NCBI GenBank assembly: GCA_032207245.1
Contig: CM063500.1
Location: 59,165,076-59,229,075 of the forward strand
Source of the DNA: Pardosa pseudoannulata
Lineage: Eukaryota; Arthropoda; Arachnida; Araneae; Lycosidae
Length of the DNA stretch: 64,000 nucleotides
Direction of reading: 5' to 3'
Notes under the pieces: model-generated
What the model saw: the letters and a program-made list of their open reading frames with translations, nothing else
Told to the model about the DNA's origin: nothing
Database searches by the model: none
Part shown: one piece after another, positions 33,902-46,894 of the stretch
Position numbering within the stretch: position 1 is the stretch's first letter
How the letters are laid out: every line of letters begins with the position of its first letter
Program-made: the position numbers and the translations under genes

Positions 33902-34670
33902 TCGAATTGTCTTAAAAACCCTTTGCCTTAAAACAACGTACGTATGGGAGACGGGATCATACTGCTGTGCCTAAAATGAGAACCTCGTATCACACACGTG
34001 ATGATTCTGTCTGGCCAAAAAGCTCGTGTCAGACAAGTGATGATTCTTTCTGGCCAAAAATAATATTAAAAAATAATATTTGAATTGTCTTTAACCCTTT
34101 GTCTTAAAACAACGTATAGGAGACGGGATCGTACTGGTGTGCCTGAAATGAGAACCTCGTATCACACACGTGGTGATTCTGTCTGGCCAAAAGTGAAAAG
34201 CTCGTGTCAGACACGTGATGATTCTTTCTGGCCAAAAGTGAAAAAGCTCGTGTCAGGCACGGGATTATTCTTTCTGGCCAAAAGTGAAAAGATCGTATCA
34301 GTGATAAAACAACACCCCTTATAAAATTTTGACTAATATTATACATTATTCCCTTATAGGTTATTCATGCAATAAATTCCACACAGAAAATACTTAAACG
34401 ACTGAAAATTTTTACTTTTGTTATATAACCAAAAACATAGAAATAATATTATGTGAAATAAAAACATTAATAAATTTTTTTAATAAAAATGAAATGAAAT
34501 ATAATTATCAAATTCTGTGGTTTTATTAAATAGTAAATGCAGTACTATTAATTTTCACTGATTTGCTCCCAATTTAGCCCGTGATGAAACTGCTTCTGGT
34601 CACGACGCATGAGAAAAGCTTTCATCGAAAGTGGCACGCACAATCGTTGCTCAATTCATAAGGCAAGGGG
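33902..34670. mobile_element. piggyBac-like MITE with partial 5' tandem duplication
   Basis: 34095-34670 is flanked by TTAA at 34091-34094 and 34671-34674, the piggyBac target. Its ends are inverted: CCCTTTGTCTTA on the left and, on the minus strand, CCCCTTGCCTTA on the right. The left end and its flank (TGAATTGTCTT..) are duplicated at 33902-34080. Subterminal units TGATGATTCTTTCTGGCCAA, each preceded by the near-palindrome CGTGTCAGACACG, recur about five times between 33975 and 34300. No transposase. Confidence 0.75.
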
Positions 34671-35056
34671 TTAATACTTTTAATCAAAAAGAAAATTTTA
34701 AAAATATTTTTCATGCACAAAATTATTCTTCAAAAAGTAATAAGAATCATTTTGCACTAATTTAGCAATTCCACTAGCAAAGTAATTTAAAAGGTTTTCC
34801 TTAGTCAAAAACTTAAAAAATAATATTTGAAAAGAAGTTTGGATTGAAAGTTATGTTAAAACATATAGGCGTAAATTTAAAACAGGAAAAGTTTTAAATA
34901 TTTCATGAATTATTCTTACCCCAAAAAATGTTTATAAAAAAGTATACAGTTGAAGAAAAATTTTTACAGCAAAACTCACATACATAAAAATATTAGAATT
35001 TTGCACTGAACTGCTTTAACCTTAGGTCGCTATCATGTTCTTGTCAAAGATGTTAC
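34671..35056. other. AT-rich intergenic DNA
   Basis: No gene or element recognised between the piggyBac-like MITE and the mariner copy. Confidence 0.4.
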
Positions 35057-35058
35057 TA

Positions 35059-36084
35059 CGAATCTCATCCAGAAAGTAAGTTTCCCTATTTAAAAGGAAA
35101 AAAAAAGAACTCACACTTTCAGGAACATATTTATTGGTAACAAGTACATCAATGTTTCAACTATTTTTCAACATAGCCACCACCAGAATTGAAACACTTG
35201 TCGAATTGTAGGATCAACTTTGTATTCCTATGTCGTAGAACTTTGCCGCCTGTGAATAGAACCAGCGTGTGACAGACGTCTTCAGCCTTTCATCATTGCC
35301 AAAACTCTTATCGGAGGACAGTAATTTCTTGAGGTGCAAGAAAACGGGAAAATCACTAGGAACAAGATCAGGGCTATAGGGTGGATGATCAAACTCCCAG
35401 CCAAATTCTGTCAAAACAGCTGTTGTGCGTCGAGACGTATGTGGAGGAGCATTGTCATAGAGGAGCACAACACCTGCAGTAAACATTCTACGCCTTTTGT
35501 TGTCATGTCACAATTTCCTCAGTGTTTCACAGAAGTTAATGAGCAGAATGCTGTTCCTGTCCCAGAACACCTTGCACATTCCTTTCCCTACCGACAGCGT
35601 CTTATTGAATTTTGTCCTGACCGTAGATCCATTATGACGTCAATGCATTGAATGCTGCTTGATTTCCGTGGGAAAATGCGTGAGTGCGAAATTCAAGTCT
35701 CATTGCCCGTGACCATCCTGTGGAGGAACTCGTCGCAGTCATCCTGATACCGTTGCAGAAATGTCAGTGCTACTGCTAAGCATTGAATTTTGCGTTCGGG
35801 TGTCAGTTTCGGCTCATAGACCTGACAGAGCTGACGATGAATTTCAATTGGTTGAATGCTTTGTGCATTCAAGATCACCCACCGAACCTTGGAGGCGGCG
35901 GAAGAAGGAATTAAAGCTTCCATTTCAGACCACTGCTACCGCGCTACTGGCACGAGGCGGGACCTGCCCAGCTGGCATATGATTGATACGTGTTAGATCT
36001 GTTACGCATGCGCAATTGACACGACTAATTACGTTTACTTTAAAGGGGAAAACATTAGGAAACTTACTTTCTGGATGAGCCTCG
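35059..36084 (-). mobile_element. mariner element, internally deleted, complete ends
   Basis: The 27-bp terminal inverted repeats (CGA..CTCATCCAGAAAGT and onward) match at about 25 of 27 positions, and each end is flanked by TA (35057-35058 and 36085-36086). At 1026 bp it is about 250-300 bp shorter than a standard mariner. The transposase reads on the minus strand and is broken (separate entry). Both ends look intact, so it could be mobilised in trans. Confidence 0.88.
35165..35923 (-). pseudogene. mariner transposase, deleted and frameshifted
   Basis: Starts MEALIPSSAASKVRWVILNA at 35923. After RQLCQVYEPKLTPERK the helix-turn-helix and linker are deleted; it continues TFLQRYQDDCDEFLHRMV, then TGNET (first catalytic Asp mutated to Asn) and a stop where Trp is expected. 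Downstream frames give VLLYDNAPPH (second Asp) and PPYSPDLVPSDF (third Asp). Only 33 residues lie between those two, against 34 in the mariner DD34D family, so one codon is lost. It ends before the right-hand TIR. A mutated catalytic residue, a stop, a missing DNA-binding region and a spacing change make it inactive. Confidence 0.85.
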
Positions 36085-36270
36085 TATTATTACTTCTACA
36101 AGACAACTTTTAAATGGTTAGAGTTGTGCGCAAGTTTAAGACCAGTAGCAAATTGATAATATTTTAACATAATGCAACTTTTGTGTAGATTATTAGGCCA
36201 TCTTATGTGTTGATTGCATCAGACGAATGCGGCAGTTAATAATAAATGTCTGTAACTCATTAACCAACAG

Positions 36271-36564
36271 TTGTTTTATGGATTTCGTCATACACAGTGC
36301 TGTTCTGTAAGTATTGCGATAGATAAAAAGCTTTCAATTACAGTTGCAATAAGGGCAGAAATAGTGGTCCAGTGGTCCTGCATATATTTTGCTTTATCGG
36401 AACGTGAAATTGGTAAGAGGGTGTATGTGAACAAGACAACGGTTGATTCAGCTGTCAGTAAATTCTACATTTTTGGAAAATACCCGTATCTGAAGAGAAG
36501 TGGCCATCGAAGAAAAACGAGGGCAAGTGATGATCATGTTATTCGAAAGACGATCGAACAATGA
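36271..36564 (+). pseudogene. Tc1-like transposase N-terminal DNA-binding fragment
   Basis: The open frame has FALSEREIGKRVYVNKTTVDSA in two overlapping pieces, then YPYLKRSGHRRKTRASDDHV. The L-S-x-R-E-I-x-x-R helix-turn-helix followed by the KRSGxxRKT linker and second helix-turn-helix start is the paired-type DNA-binding domain of Tc1 transposases. It stops at a SINE insertion (about 36562). No catalytic domain of the same copy was found beyond it. Confidence 0.6.
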
Positions 36565-36718
36565 CCGAACTTGAAAAGCTCTATTCTCCAGAACTGGAGT
36601 TCCCGGGTTCAAATCCCGATGATAGCATGGATATTCGTAGCCTTTTGGAATTGGTTTTAAGCATTTGTAATGCTCTGTAGCCCTGGTGTAACAAAGCAGT
36701 AGACCGAATCGCTTCGTA
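36562..36718 (+). mobile_element. tRNA-derived SINE, diverged copy
   Basis: The B box CCCGGGTTCAAATCCCG and the tail (GATATTCGTAGCC .. TTTTAAGCA .. AGTAGACCG) match the SINE at 4538 with many substitutions. Flanks CGATCGAACAA and CGATCTCGAACAA look like an imperfect target duplication. Confidence 0.75.
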
Positions 36719-37195
36719 CGATCTCGAACAACTTACTGCTGGCTGAAAAGGGTCTTGACATTAGGTCAGTAGAAGAACTATTTCAAGATGTTCGCCAGAA
36801 GATTTTGCTTTATTGTCTCTTGAACCTGCAGGGAAACCCCGATTTAATCCATGAAAAAAAATTGAATGACTTGCGCCCTCAGTCATAAAAAATAGACAAT
36901 GAAACAGTAGAATACGGTGATGAGTAAAAGAGTCCGGTAATTTTATGTCCATGCTAGAAATGTTTGCAGTCAATGGGTAAAATATATAATAGAAAAAATA
37001 GATGATTCCAACTATATGTCCCTAGCCTATTGGTGTGAGAACTATTGCAAGTAGAATTAATTATTTAATACTCTAAAATGTTTCGGCTTGAAATACTCAT
37101 TAGTAGTGTACATAAATAGCAGTATATGCAGTTTTATTTAAACATTTTTCAGAAATAACAGTGTGATCTTCGATTATCCTTCCCGCATTCTGTCT
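36719..37195. other. Intergenic DNA, no supported gene
   Basis: Only short frames; a possible decayed transposon continuation of the Tc1 fragment could not be confirmed. Confidence 0.35.
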
Positions 37196-37381
37196 CTAGC
37201 TATGTATATTCAAGTCGCACATAATGTCTATGTATATTCTGTCGTATGTATATTCAAGTTTCTCCAAGGAGTCTTCATCTTTAAATTCGGTGATTTCAGT
37301 TGAAAAGCGTGTTATATTTCCTCGTATATTTCTTCGTTTCCGTTTCAACAATTTTAATTCTTCTGGCGTCGCCATTTTCAA
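37196..37381 (-). pseudogene. BEL/Pao retrotransposon polyprotein N-terminus, truncated
   Basis: The 61-codon frame begins MKMATPEELKLLKRKRRNI and continues with RGNITRFSTEITEF. A start rich in EEL..LKRKR followed by xxxRxT is the usual beginning of arthropod BEL/Pao gag-pol proteins. It starts about 100 bp inside a primer-binding site and LTR, exactly where such an ORF belongs. The rest of the polyprotein is missing, so this is a 5' fragment. Confidence 0.6.
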
Positions 37382-37483
37382 AAACAGTTGAAAAATTAAA
37401 ATTAATAAATTCTTTTTCCGTAAATGTGTTACCGTAAGTGTACTTTTACCGTAATGTGTTCGACGGGTAATGTTTCGGCACCA

Positions 37484-37493
37484 GATGTTAGGA
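37484..37493 (-). other. Retrotransposon primer-binding site
   Basis: The minus strand reads TGGTGCCGAA two bases after the LTR end, the classical tRNA-3'-end-complementary site of LTR retrotransposons. Confidence 0.65.
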
Positions 37494-37495
37494 GA

Positions 37496-37748
37496 TAGTA
37501 ATTTTACACACGTATTTATTTCCTAACTTACAATTACAAAAAAAAGAACAAGTAAAAACATTTATATAATTAACAACGTGATGCCATTCTCAAAAAAGTG
37601 AAATGCTAGTTATTACTAGCACGTTTTTCATTCGCCGCAACAGTGTCAATGGTTCTCAAGAGGGAGACTACTGCCACCTTCTGGCGATGGACGTATGCTG
37701 AGGGGCTATAAAGATATTTTAATCGGTAAGGGGAGCGATATTAGCACA
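37496..37748 (-). mobile_element. BEL/Pao 5' LTR (single copy, truncated element)
   Basis: On the minus strand the block begins TGTGCTAATATCGC and ends ATCTCCTAACA (TG..CA form), with TATATAAATG and AATAAA inside in the right order for promoter and polyadenylation signal. The primer-binding site and ORF start follow immediately. No 3' LTR is present in the window. Confidence 0.6.
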
Positions 37749-39056
37749 TTTCGGCTTTCTAACTTAATTTTAAAACTTCCAAATATGTTTAATAAATCAG
37801 TTATCTAATTCACACCATTTGTACCGGCAATGAAACGAATTTATACGAGGGATCCATAAACAGCAAATATCACCCCGTACGTTTCCATGTGGTTGAAATT
37901 GGGTCTCCATTCAGAATTAGAAATTTTCTCAGCGTTTGAGCTTTGTTGGGGCGTCTTTTTGAGCGTTTATCACTGAAAAACCTTTCGAACTTCTCAATTC
38001 ATCGTGAAACAGGTTAACTAACGAAAGTTCAGCTTCAGATGTTTTTTTTTAAAAACAACGAATTATCACCCAGATATGCGAAACCTTACAGTAATAATTA
38101 AACAGCCTCAAAGAAGACATTAAAATGATTATATTATATTGGATTATCCCATCTGCATAATGCGTTTATTATCTGTGTTCTAAAATAATGCGTAATTAAA
38201 ACTACAAAAAATGTGACCCTTCAGCAAAAATTTTTGTGAAAAAAAATTTTAAATTGACCCATTAAATAAAATATTGCTGACCATTGGTCTACATTATAGT
38301 CTAGATTTTACATCTGCAGCCATGTTATTATTCAACTCATTTTCCACTTTCTATCATTCACACTAATGTATGATTTGCATGCTATGGTTGACACTTAGAC
38401 TCTAGTATTAATCAGAAAAATATTTAAAGAAAATTGCATTCTAGAGAATTAGATAAATTGCTGATAATGTAATGCATTAGACATTTTGCACCTAGTCTTT
38501 TTTTGGGTAATTGCGAATCTTAAATTAAGCTCATAATTATTTATTTATAATTATTTCAAGATTGATATGAGATATTGTATTAAATGAGTAATATTAAAAG
38601 TTTTGAAAATGAAACAACTTAATTTCTTAAAACAAATAAAACAATTTAACTTTTTAAAATAAACTTAAAAATTTTTTATATTTGGCGATTTATATTAGCA
38701 CTTGGATTTTTTTTAGGTTATTTAAAGAAAACTGTGGTATGTATAAAAATAAATCAATTAAAGTTGATCAAAGTCAATTAGAGGAGGTATTTCACCATAT
38801 TTTGTATAGTAAATAATCGCTAATTAGCTCTAATTGGATAAAGTAAGTAATGCAAATGAAACGTAAATTACTTTTAACTTTGCAAATGATCACTCTTACT
38901 GATAACAACAAAATAAATTTGGCATTTGCAAAATAAATGGAAAAATTGAAATGAAAGAGAAAAATATATGCCAAATAAAAATTAATTAAATAAAGGAAAT
39001 ACAATGAAAAAGCTCCAAATCTTATATTATCCTAAGACGTATTTTAATACTACCAG
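37749..39056. other. AT-rich intergenic DNA
   Basis: No coding frame, TIR or RNA signal recognised. Confidence 0.4.
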
Positions 39057-39212
39057 AGCCGAACGATGGCTGAACGGTAGGTATAAATATTTGGTACAGA
39101 AGTTTGTGGGTTCAAATCCCAAAGCAAGCATAGATGTTCATAGCCATTCGTAATCGACTTTAAGCAGTAGGTCCTGGTCTTATTAGCCTTCTTGAGAAAA
39201 ACAGTAGACCGT
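39057..39212 (+). mobile_element. tRNA-derived SINE, diverged copy
   Basis: The head AGCCGAACGATGGCTGAACG, the B-box-like GTGGGTTCAAATCCC and the tail through CAGTAGACCGTAG match the 4538 copy. Target duplication not visible. A satellite array begins about 15 bp after its end. Confidence 0.8.
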
Positions 39213-39224
39213 AGAATAGGGAAG

Positions 39225-40430
39225 AATACATTAAAAGCTTAAAGTACTTACTAACTATGTATTTATATAACCTTATTATAATTAGCATATAATACATTTT
39301 TAATAAAGTCCATTCAAAATAAAATAAATTAGTTTTCAAAGTCTACTACTGTCACTTTAAAGAAATAAAAGAAAGCAAAAACTGAACTAAATTTAATACA
39401 TTTAATTTTAAAGGCTAGCAAGAAATAAATTTAAAACTTAAAGTACTTACTAGATATTTATATAACCTTATTATGATAAACTTGTTCAAAATAAAAGTCT
39501 ACTGAAAGTGAAATAAATTAGTTTTCAAAGTCAACTGTCATTAAAAAAAAAAAGAAAAAAATCTAAAACTGAACATAATATATTTAATTATTTTTAAGAA
39601 TCGCAAAAATGCATTAAAAACTTAATGAGTACTTAATAAGTATGTATTTATATAACCTTATTATAATTAGCATATAATACATTTTTAAGCAAGTCCATTC
39701 AAAATAAAATAAATTAGTTTTCAAAGTCTACTACTGTCACTTTACAGAAATAAAAAAAAGCGAAAACTGAACTTAAATTTAATTAATTTAATTTTATTAG
39801 AGAATAGCAAGAAATAAATTTAAGGACTTAGAGGTACCTACTAAGTATTTATATAACCTTATTATAATAAGCTTTTTATAAACTATTGTGCAAGTCGATT
39901 CAAAATAAAGTAAATTAGTTTTCAAAGTCAACTGTCATTAAAAAAAGGTAGAAATCTAAAACTAAACATAATACATTTAATTTTTTTAAAGATTCGCAAA
40001 GAATACATTAAAAACGTAAAGAGTACTTACTAACTTTGTACTTATATAACCTTATTATAATTAGCATATAATACATTTTTTGAACAAGTCCATTAATTAT
40101 AAAATAAATGAGTTTTCAAAATCTACTGTCACCTTAAAAAAAAAAAACAAGAAAGCAAAAACTGAACTTAAATTTAATACATTTAATCTTATTAGAGAAT
40201 AGCAAGAAATAAGTTTAAAACTTAACAAGTACCTACTAGGTATTTATATAACCTTATTATAATAAGATTATCATAAATTATTGAGCATGTCGATTCAAAG
40301 TAAAATAAATTAGTTTTCAATGTCTACTGTCATTAAAAAAAGCCGAAAATTTGTATCTAAAACTACAAACTTAATAATTTAATTTTTTAATTTTAAATAA
40401 ATAAATAAATAAAAACGTAAAGTATATATA
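39225..40430. repeat. Satellite with two alternating ~195-bp variants
   Basis: TATATAACCTTATTAT recurs at about 39264, 39459, 39649, 39849, 40044 and 40245. Variant A carries TTAGCATATAATACATTTTT; variant B lacks it and carries CTAGTAAGTACTT-like and AAGTCAACTGTCATT segments. They alternate A-B-A-B-A-B, giving a ~395-bp higher-order unit. Confidence 0.85.
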
Positions 40431-40514
40431 ATTATATAACTTATATATATAATATGTATTATATATATAATATATATATAATATATATATAATATATATA
40501 AATAAAAAAAAATA
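40431..40514. repeat. TA-rich interrupted microsatellite
   Basis: Repeats of TAATATATATA following the satellite array. Confidence 0.8.
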
Positions 40515-41235
40515 TATACATACACCGACTAAAAGTTAAACAAAGATGTAAAATGCAAAAAAAAAAAAAAACAAAAACTTGATTGAAACAAAAATACAAA
40601 AGTAGCATTATATATTTGTGCATAAAGCAAAATGAATAATTATTAAAAATTAAAACAATTAAATTTTTGTAATTCATCGGATAATGACATATGGAGACTT
40701 GAACAGAATTATGTATAAAGTAAAATAGCATAAAATGAAAAAAAAAGTTAATGTCTATGTGTCTACTGTATATAAAGTACAACCGAATGCTTTCAATTAG
40801 GTCGTCACCACCGCAGAATTAAGCAATCGCCATTACCCCTAACTATATAAATAGATAAAAGATAAAAAACCGAATAAATAAAGATAAAATTAATAATATA
40901 ACGAAATAAATTTATATATATATATATATGTATATATATATACATATTTATATACATATGTAAAATATATATAAATTATATATATATATATTACACCGAC
41001 TTATAAAAGTTAAGCACAAAGATGTAAAATGCAAAAAAATCGACAAATACTGCTTTTATTGAAACAAAATTAGGCAGGAAAGTAGCATATATATATTTGT
41101 GCATAAAGCAAAATGAATAATTATATACAGAAATGAAAACAATTAAATTTTTGTAATTCATCGGATAATGACATACTGGAGACTTGAACAGAATTATGTA
41201 TATAAGAAATAAGCTAAAATGAATAAAAAAAGGGA
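40515..41235. repeat. Direct duplication of a ~240-bp block, ~475 bp apart
   Basis: ACCGACT..AAAAGTTAA.. through TTTGTAATTCATCGGATAAT and GACTTGAACAGAATTATGTA occurs at 40521-40755 and 40992-41225. The spacer holds an (AT)n tract at 40908-40998. Confidence 0.8.
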
Positions 41236-41459
41236 ATTATTTAATTTTTTCAAAGGCATCAAGTATTAAGTGGTGCAATTAGAGATACATGTGTTACCGC
41301 AGAAATACTTCAAATAGAGATTGACAAAGCCAGAGAAGCATCAGATCTTTCAATGGGTGATTAAATTTTCAAAAGCTAGAAAACGACCACCCTTACCTCA
41401 TTCATGGTAAAACACTGGCAGATATGTACTATAGCTCAATTTTTGCAACTCTAGGTCGA

Positions 41460-42071
41460 AAAATCTACATGGGCTAGGTTGTACGGCAGCTTACAGAACC
41501 CCGTTTAAAGATGTGCAGGTCGGTGCGGTATACTAATGAAATTCATGCCCACACCATAATGCTTCCGCCTCGAAATGAGTGATGTTCGGTTATGTTTATG
41601 CAATCAACCCCAAGCTGATAGCGTGTTCACACCATATCCTTTTACGCTTGACATCTGGCTCAAGAGCAAATCTCGACTCATCAGTAAACATGATACTGCC
41701 CCACTCAGACACAGTCCAATTGAAATAGTCCCGGAACCACTTTAATCGTGCCCTCTTGGTTGGGCGGATAGAAAAACACAAACTCGAAGTACCCGGGCGT
41801 ACAGTCCATTCATATGTAATCTTCGGCGTACAGTAGCTGCAGATATCGCCTTACCATTGGACGCTGTAATCATAGATGTCACACGTGTGGAGGTCGCTCT
41901 GCGATTCCGCTTGGCTAAAATACAATATATCGATCTTCCGCGGGTGTTGTAAAGCTTGGGTGACCGGGTACGGGCCTTCGGACAACTGTCTGTGTGGTTT
42001 GGAACTGTTTTCATAAACGTGAAATTACAAAATGATGAACGCCGTAGAAAAGAGCAACATCTGTGATCCAC
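41460..42071 (-). pseudogene. Tc1-like transposase, N-terminal half, frameshifted
   Basis: On the minus strand, YCILAKRNRRATSTRV, then KAISAATVRRRLHMNGLYAR (paired HTH and linker), a frameshift at about 41780, then LKWFRDYFNWTVSEWGSI and MFTDESRFALEPD (first catalytic Asp). Further decayed pieces (TEHHSFRGGS-like, then YRTDLHIF-like in other frames) run to about 41490. The second and third catalytic acids are absent. It is a different Tc1 lineage from the copy at 29.7 kb, judging by the text around the first Asp. Confidence 0.8.
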
Positions 42072-43224
42072 TGTCCTGCTTCAATCGGCCCTACAGCACG
42101 CCAGAGTTCAGAATCTTCCATTCGTCTTCTAGAAGTTATATAAACACGTATGTCTTGAAAACAAATTGTACGAAAGTTTTAAACACCTTCTATCAGCACT
42201 TACAATCAACTTCTGTAACCCTTTATAAAGCTGGCATCTTATAAGACTGACCTTTTTGCATATTTATTGACATGAAAGCAGGATTGGCTGTTAACTAACT
42301 TATTTGCATATTTCCATCTACCTCTGCAGCAAATTACATCCTCTTCAATTCTGATTGACTTCCGGAAATTAGCATTTTCATCTTCTTGCTTTACTTTTGG
42401 AAGTGAGTGTATAATAGGCATTGTAACAGACCACAAATGTAAATAGAGGATTCATAATGGCCCTGTTGAAGTTGAGTGACCGGAAACGAAAAACTCGAAA
42501 CCTCGGTATTAAAAATGTGATTTTGTTTTAGCATACAGCTTCTGGCGAGAAGAACTCGTACTTGACTTTATATAGGTTTGTGAGCCAGCCAGTCAATGTT
42601 TTAATTGTTATTCATGTAACGACAACGAGGGGAAAAGAGAACCTAATTTTTTAAAGTGTTATAGAAGAAGTGCTGAGGCTAGCAGGAATTAATTTTGGCT
42701 TATATGAAGTCACCAATATTGCAGATTAAGAACAAAAGACTCAAGCCAAAGGTTGAAATTTAAGGGTAGAATCACCCGAAATTTATTTTTAAATACAATT
42801 ATAATTACGCTGAATAATATTAGGTTAAAATATTGTTATATATATATATATATACATAAATATGTAATATATCAAAATTAGTACACATTAACATCCCATA
42901 AAATTATTCTCTCTACCATTCTAATTCAAGTCTATTTTATCAGTCACGAAATGTCTTAATTAAAGAAATTTCCTCAACTTAAAATTCTTCCAACCCATTT
43001 CCCAAAGCTTTCTCTGCAATCGATGCAATTTTTTTCTTCACTTGCGCAATTTCCAGCTGTTGCTGACAAATGGCTTAGTATTTCCCTAATCTAAGTTACT
43101 TTTATTGTTAAATTCGCTAAGTTTCCGTTTCTTTGAAAAAGATTTTCCTCTCTACGTCTCGCTCTGGGGTCCAGCACTTGTTTTCATGTTCATATTCACT
43201 GGTCTGCTACGTTAATTACGCATT
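42072..43224. other. Intergenic DNA, no supported gene
   Basis: A short (AT)n lies at 42836-42856. Frames at 42032-42436 show no family resemblance. Confidence 0.4.
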
Positions 43225-43296
43225 TCTTTGCCCAGTAAACCCGGCAAGTAAATACAATAGGGGGTTACATCGTGTGACCGGCGGATTAATTTTCAC
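43225..43296 (+). repeat. Copy of the 10-15 kb array's pre-microsatellite segment
   Basis: TTGCCCAGTAAACCC .. AAGTAAATACAATAGGGGGT .. GGCGGATTAATTTTC, followed by AC/AT repeats, parallels the TTGCCCAGCAAGCCTGGG .. AATAGGGGGCT .. GGCAGATTAATTTTC segment repeated at 11.8, 13.2 and 14.7 kb. Confidence 0.7.
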
Positions 43297-43302
43297 ACAC
43301 AC

Positions 43303-43366
<64 letters not shown>
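43297..43366. repeat. (AC)n(AT)n microsatellite
   Basis: Short AC then about 60 bp of AT, ending at the left TIR of the next element. Confidence 0.9.
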
Positions 43367-44870
<1,504 letters not shown>

Positions 44871-44871
44871 C

Positions 44872-44874
<3 letters not shown>

Positions 44875-44940
<66 letters not shown>
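44875..44940. repeat. (AT)n microsatellite
   Basis: Uninterrupted AT dinucleotides. Confidence 0.9.
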
Positions 44941-44943
<3 letters not shown>

Positions 44944-44960
44944 GCATACAAAATGCAAAA

Positions 44961-46001
<1,041 letters not shown>

Positions 46002-46015
46002 ATATGCATTTTGTG

Positions 46016-46894
46016 TAGAAATGAAATAATAATAATTAAGGGCTTTTCAAATTTTATTTTAAGATTAAATTATAAGTGGTTTTAGAATTACTAATTGAAA
46101 ATCAAAAATTTGGGGCTCTGGGCAAGTGCTCCGTGTGCCCTGCTGGTAACCAGAACTGCATCCTATGTTTACAATTGCCTCTACGTGTTACACGACATTA
46201 CTTGTAAACCAATTTTGATCAGATGTTGCTTGAAATACATACACACACACACAAAAAGAAAAGAAAATAAATTGTCAGAAGTTACCATGGATTCTGGCAA
46301 CATTTGAGTGTTAGCTGGAGGCTGGTACATTTAAGTCTTCTTTTGCTGAGAGAACTACAATGAGGAACATGTAGGCAAAGGGAGGACAGTATTTTCAATT
46401 CCTCAAAATGTACGGTGTTTTGGGCTATGCATGTACAGAGGTTGAAACACTTTACAATAAAAGCATGAAAATGATCATTTCTTTTGAAATTTAGTGATTG
46501 ATCTTAAGATCGATATGCAATTTATATTAATCTGAATGTATTTACTGCTTTAAACTTCTGTTGTGGTTAAAAATGAAATAAAAACACATGAATTATTTAT
46601 TTCTTTATAGTGTTAGCCATTTCGGTTGTTATCACAACAGCTCTTTGAATTTCCTCTAAAACAGCTACTGTCATTCCATTTGAAGTAAATGTAATTGCTC
46701 TCTATACATTTTATCACTAATCTAGTCTTTTTGACAACAAATAGCTGTTGTCAGATTTGCAATGGCTACTCCTATTTCCCCAAATATTTTTAATTAAACT
46801 ATATTACAGAAATATATTTAGTATTTTCATTCCCTTTTTATTAGGTACTTATTAGCCTAGGCTAATGTGAAGAAAGATTATATTAGTAAACTAA
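46016..46894. other. Intergenic DNA upstream of GR3
   Basis: Contains a short (AC)n at 46241 and no gene. TTTTCATTCCCTTTTTATTAG at about 46824-46844 could be a 5' UTR splice acceptor for GR3. Confidence 0.35.

Noticed and set aside
34085..34324. 79-codon frame and its antisense partner over the piggyBac-like MITE
   Set aside because: Both are generated by the internal 42-bp repeats of a non-coding element.
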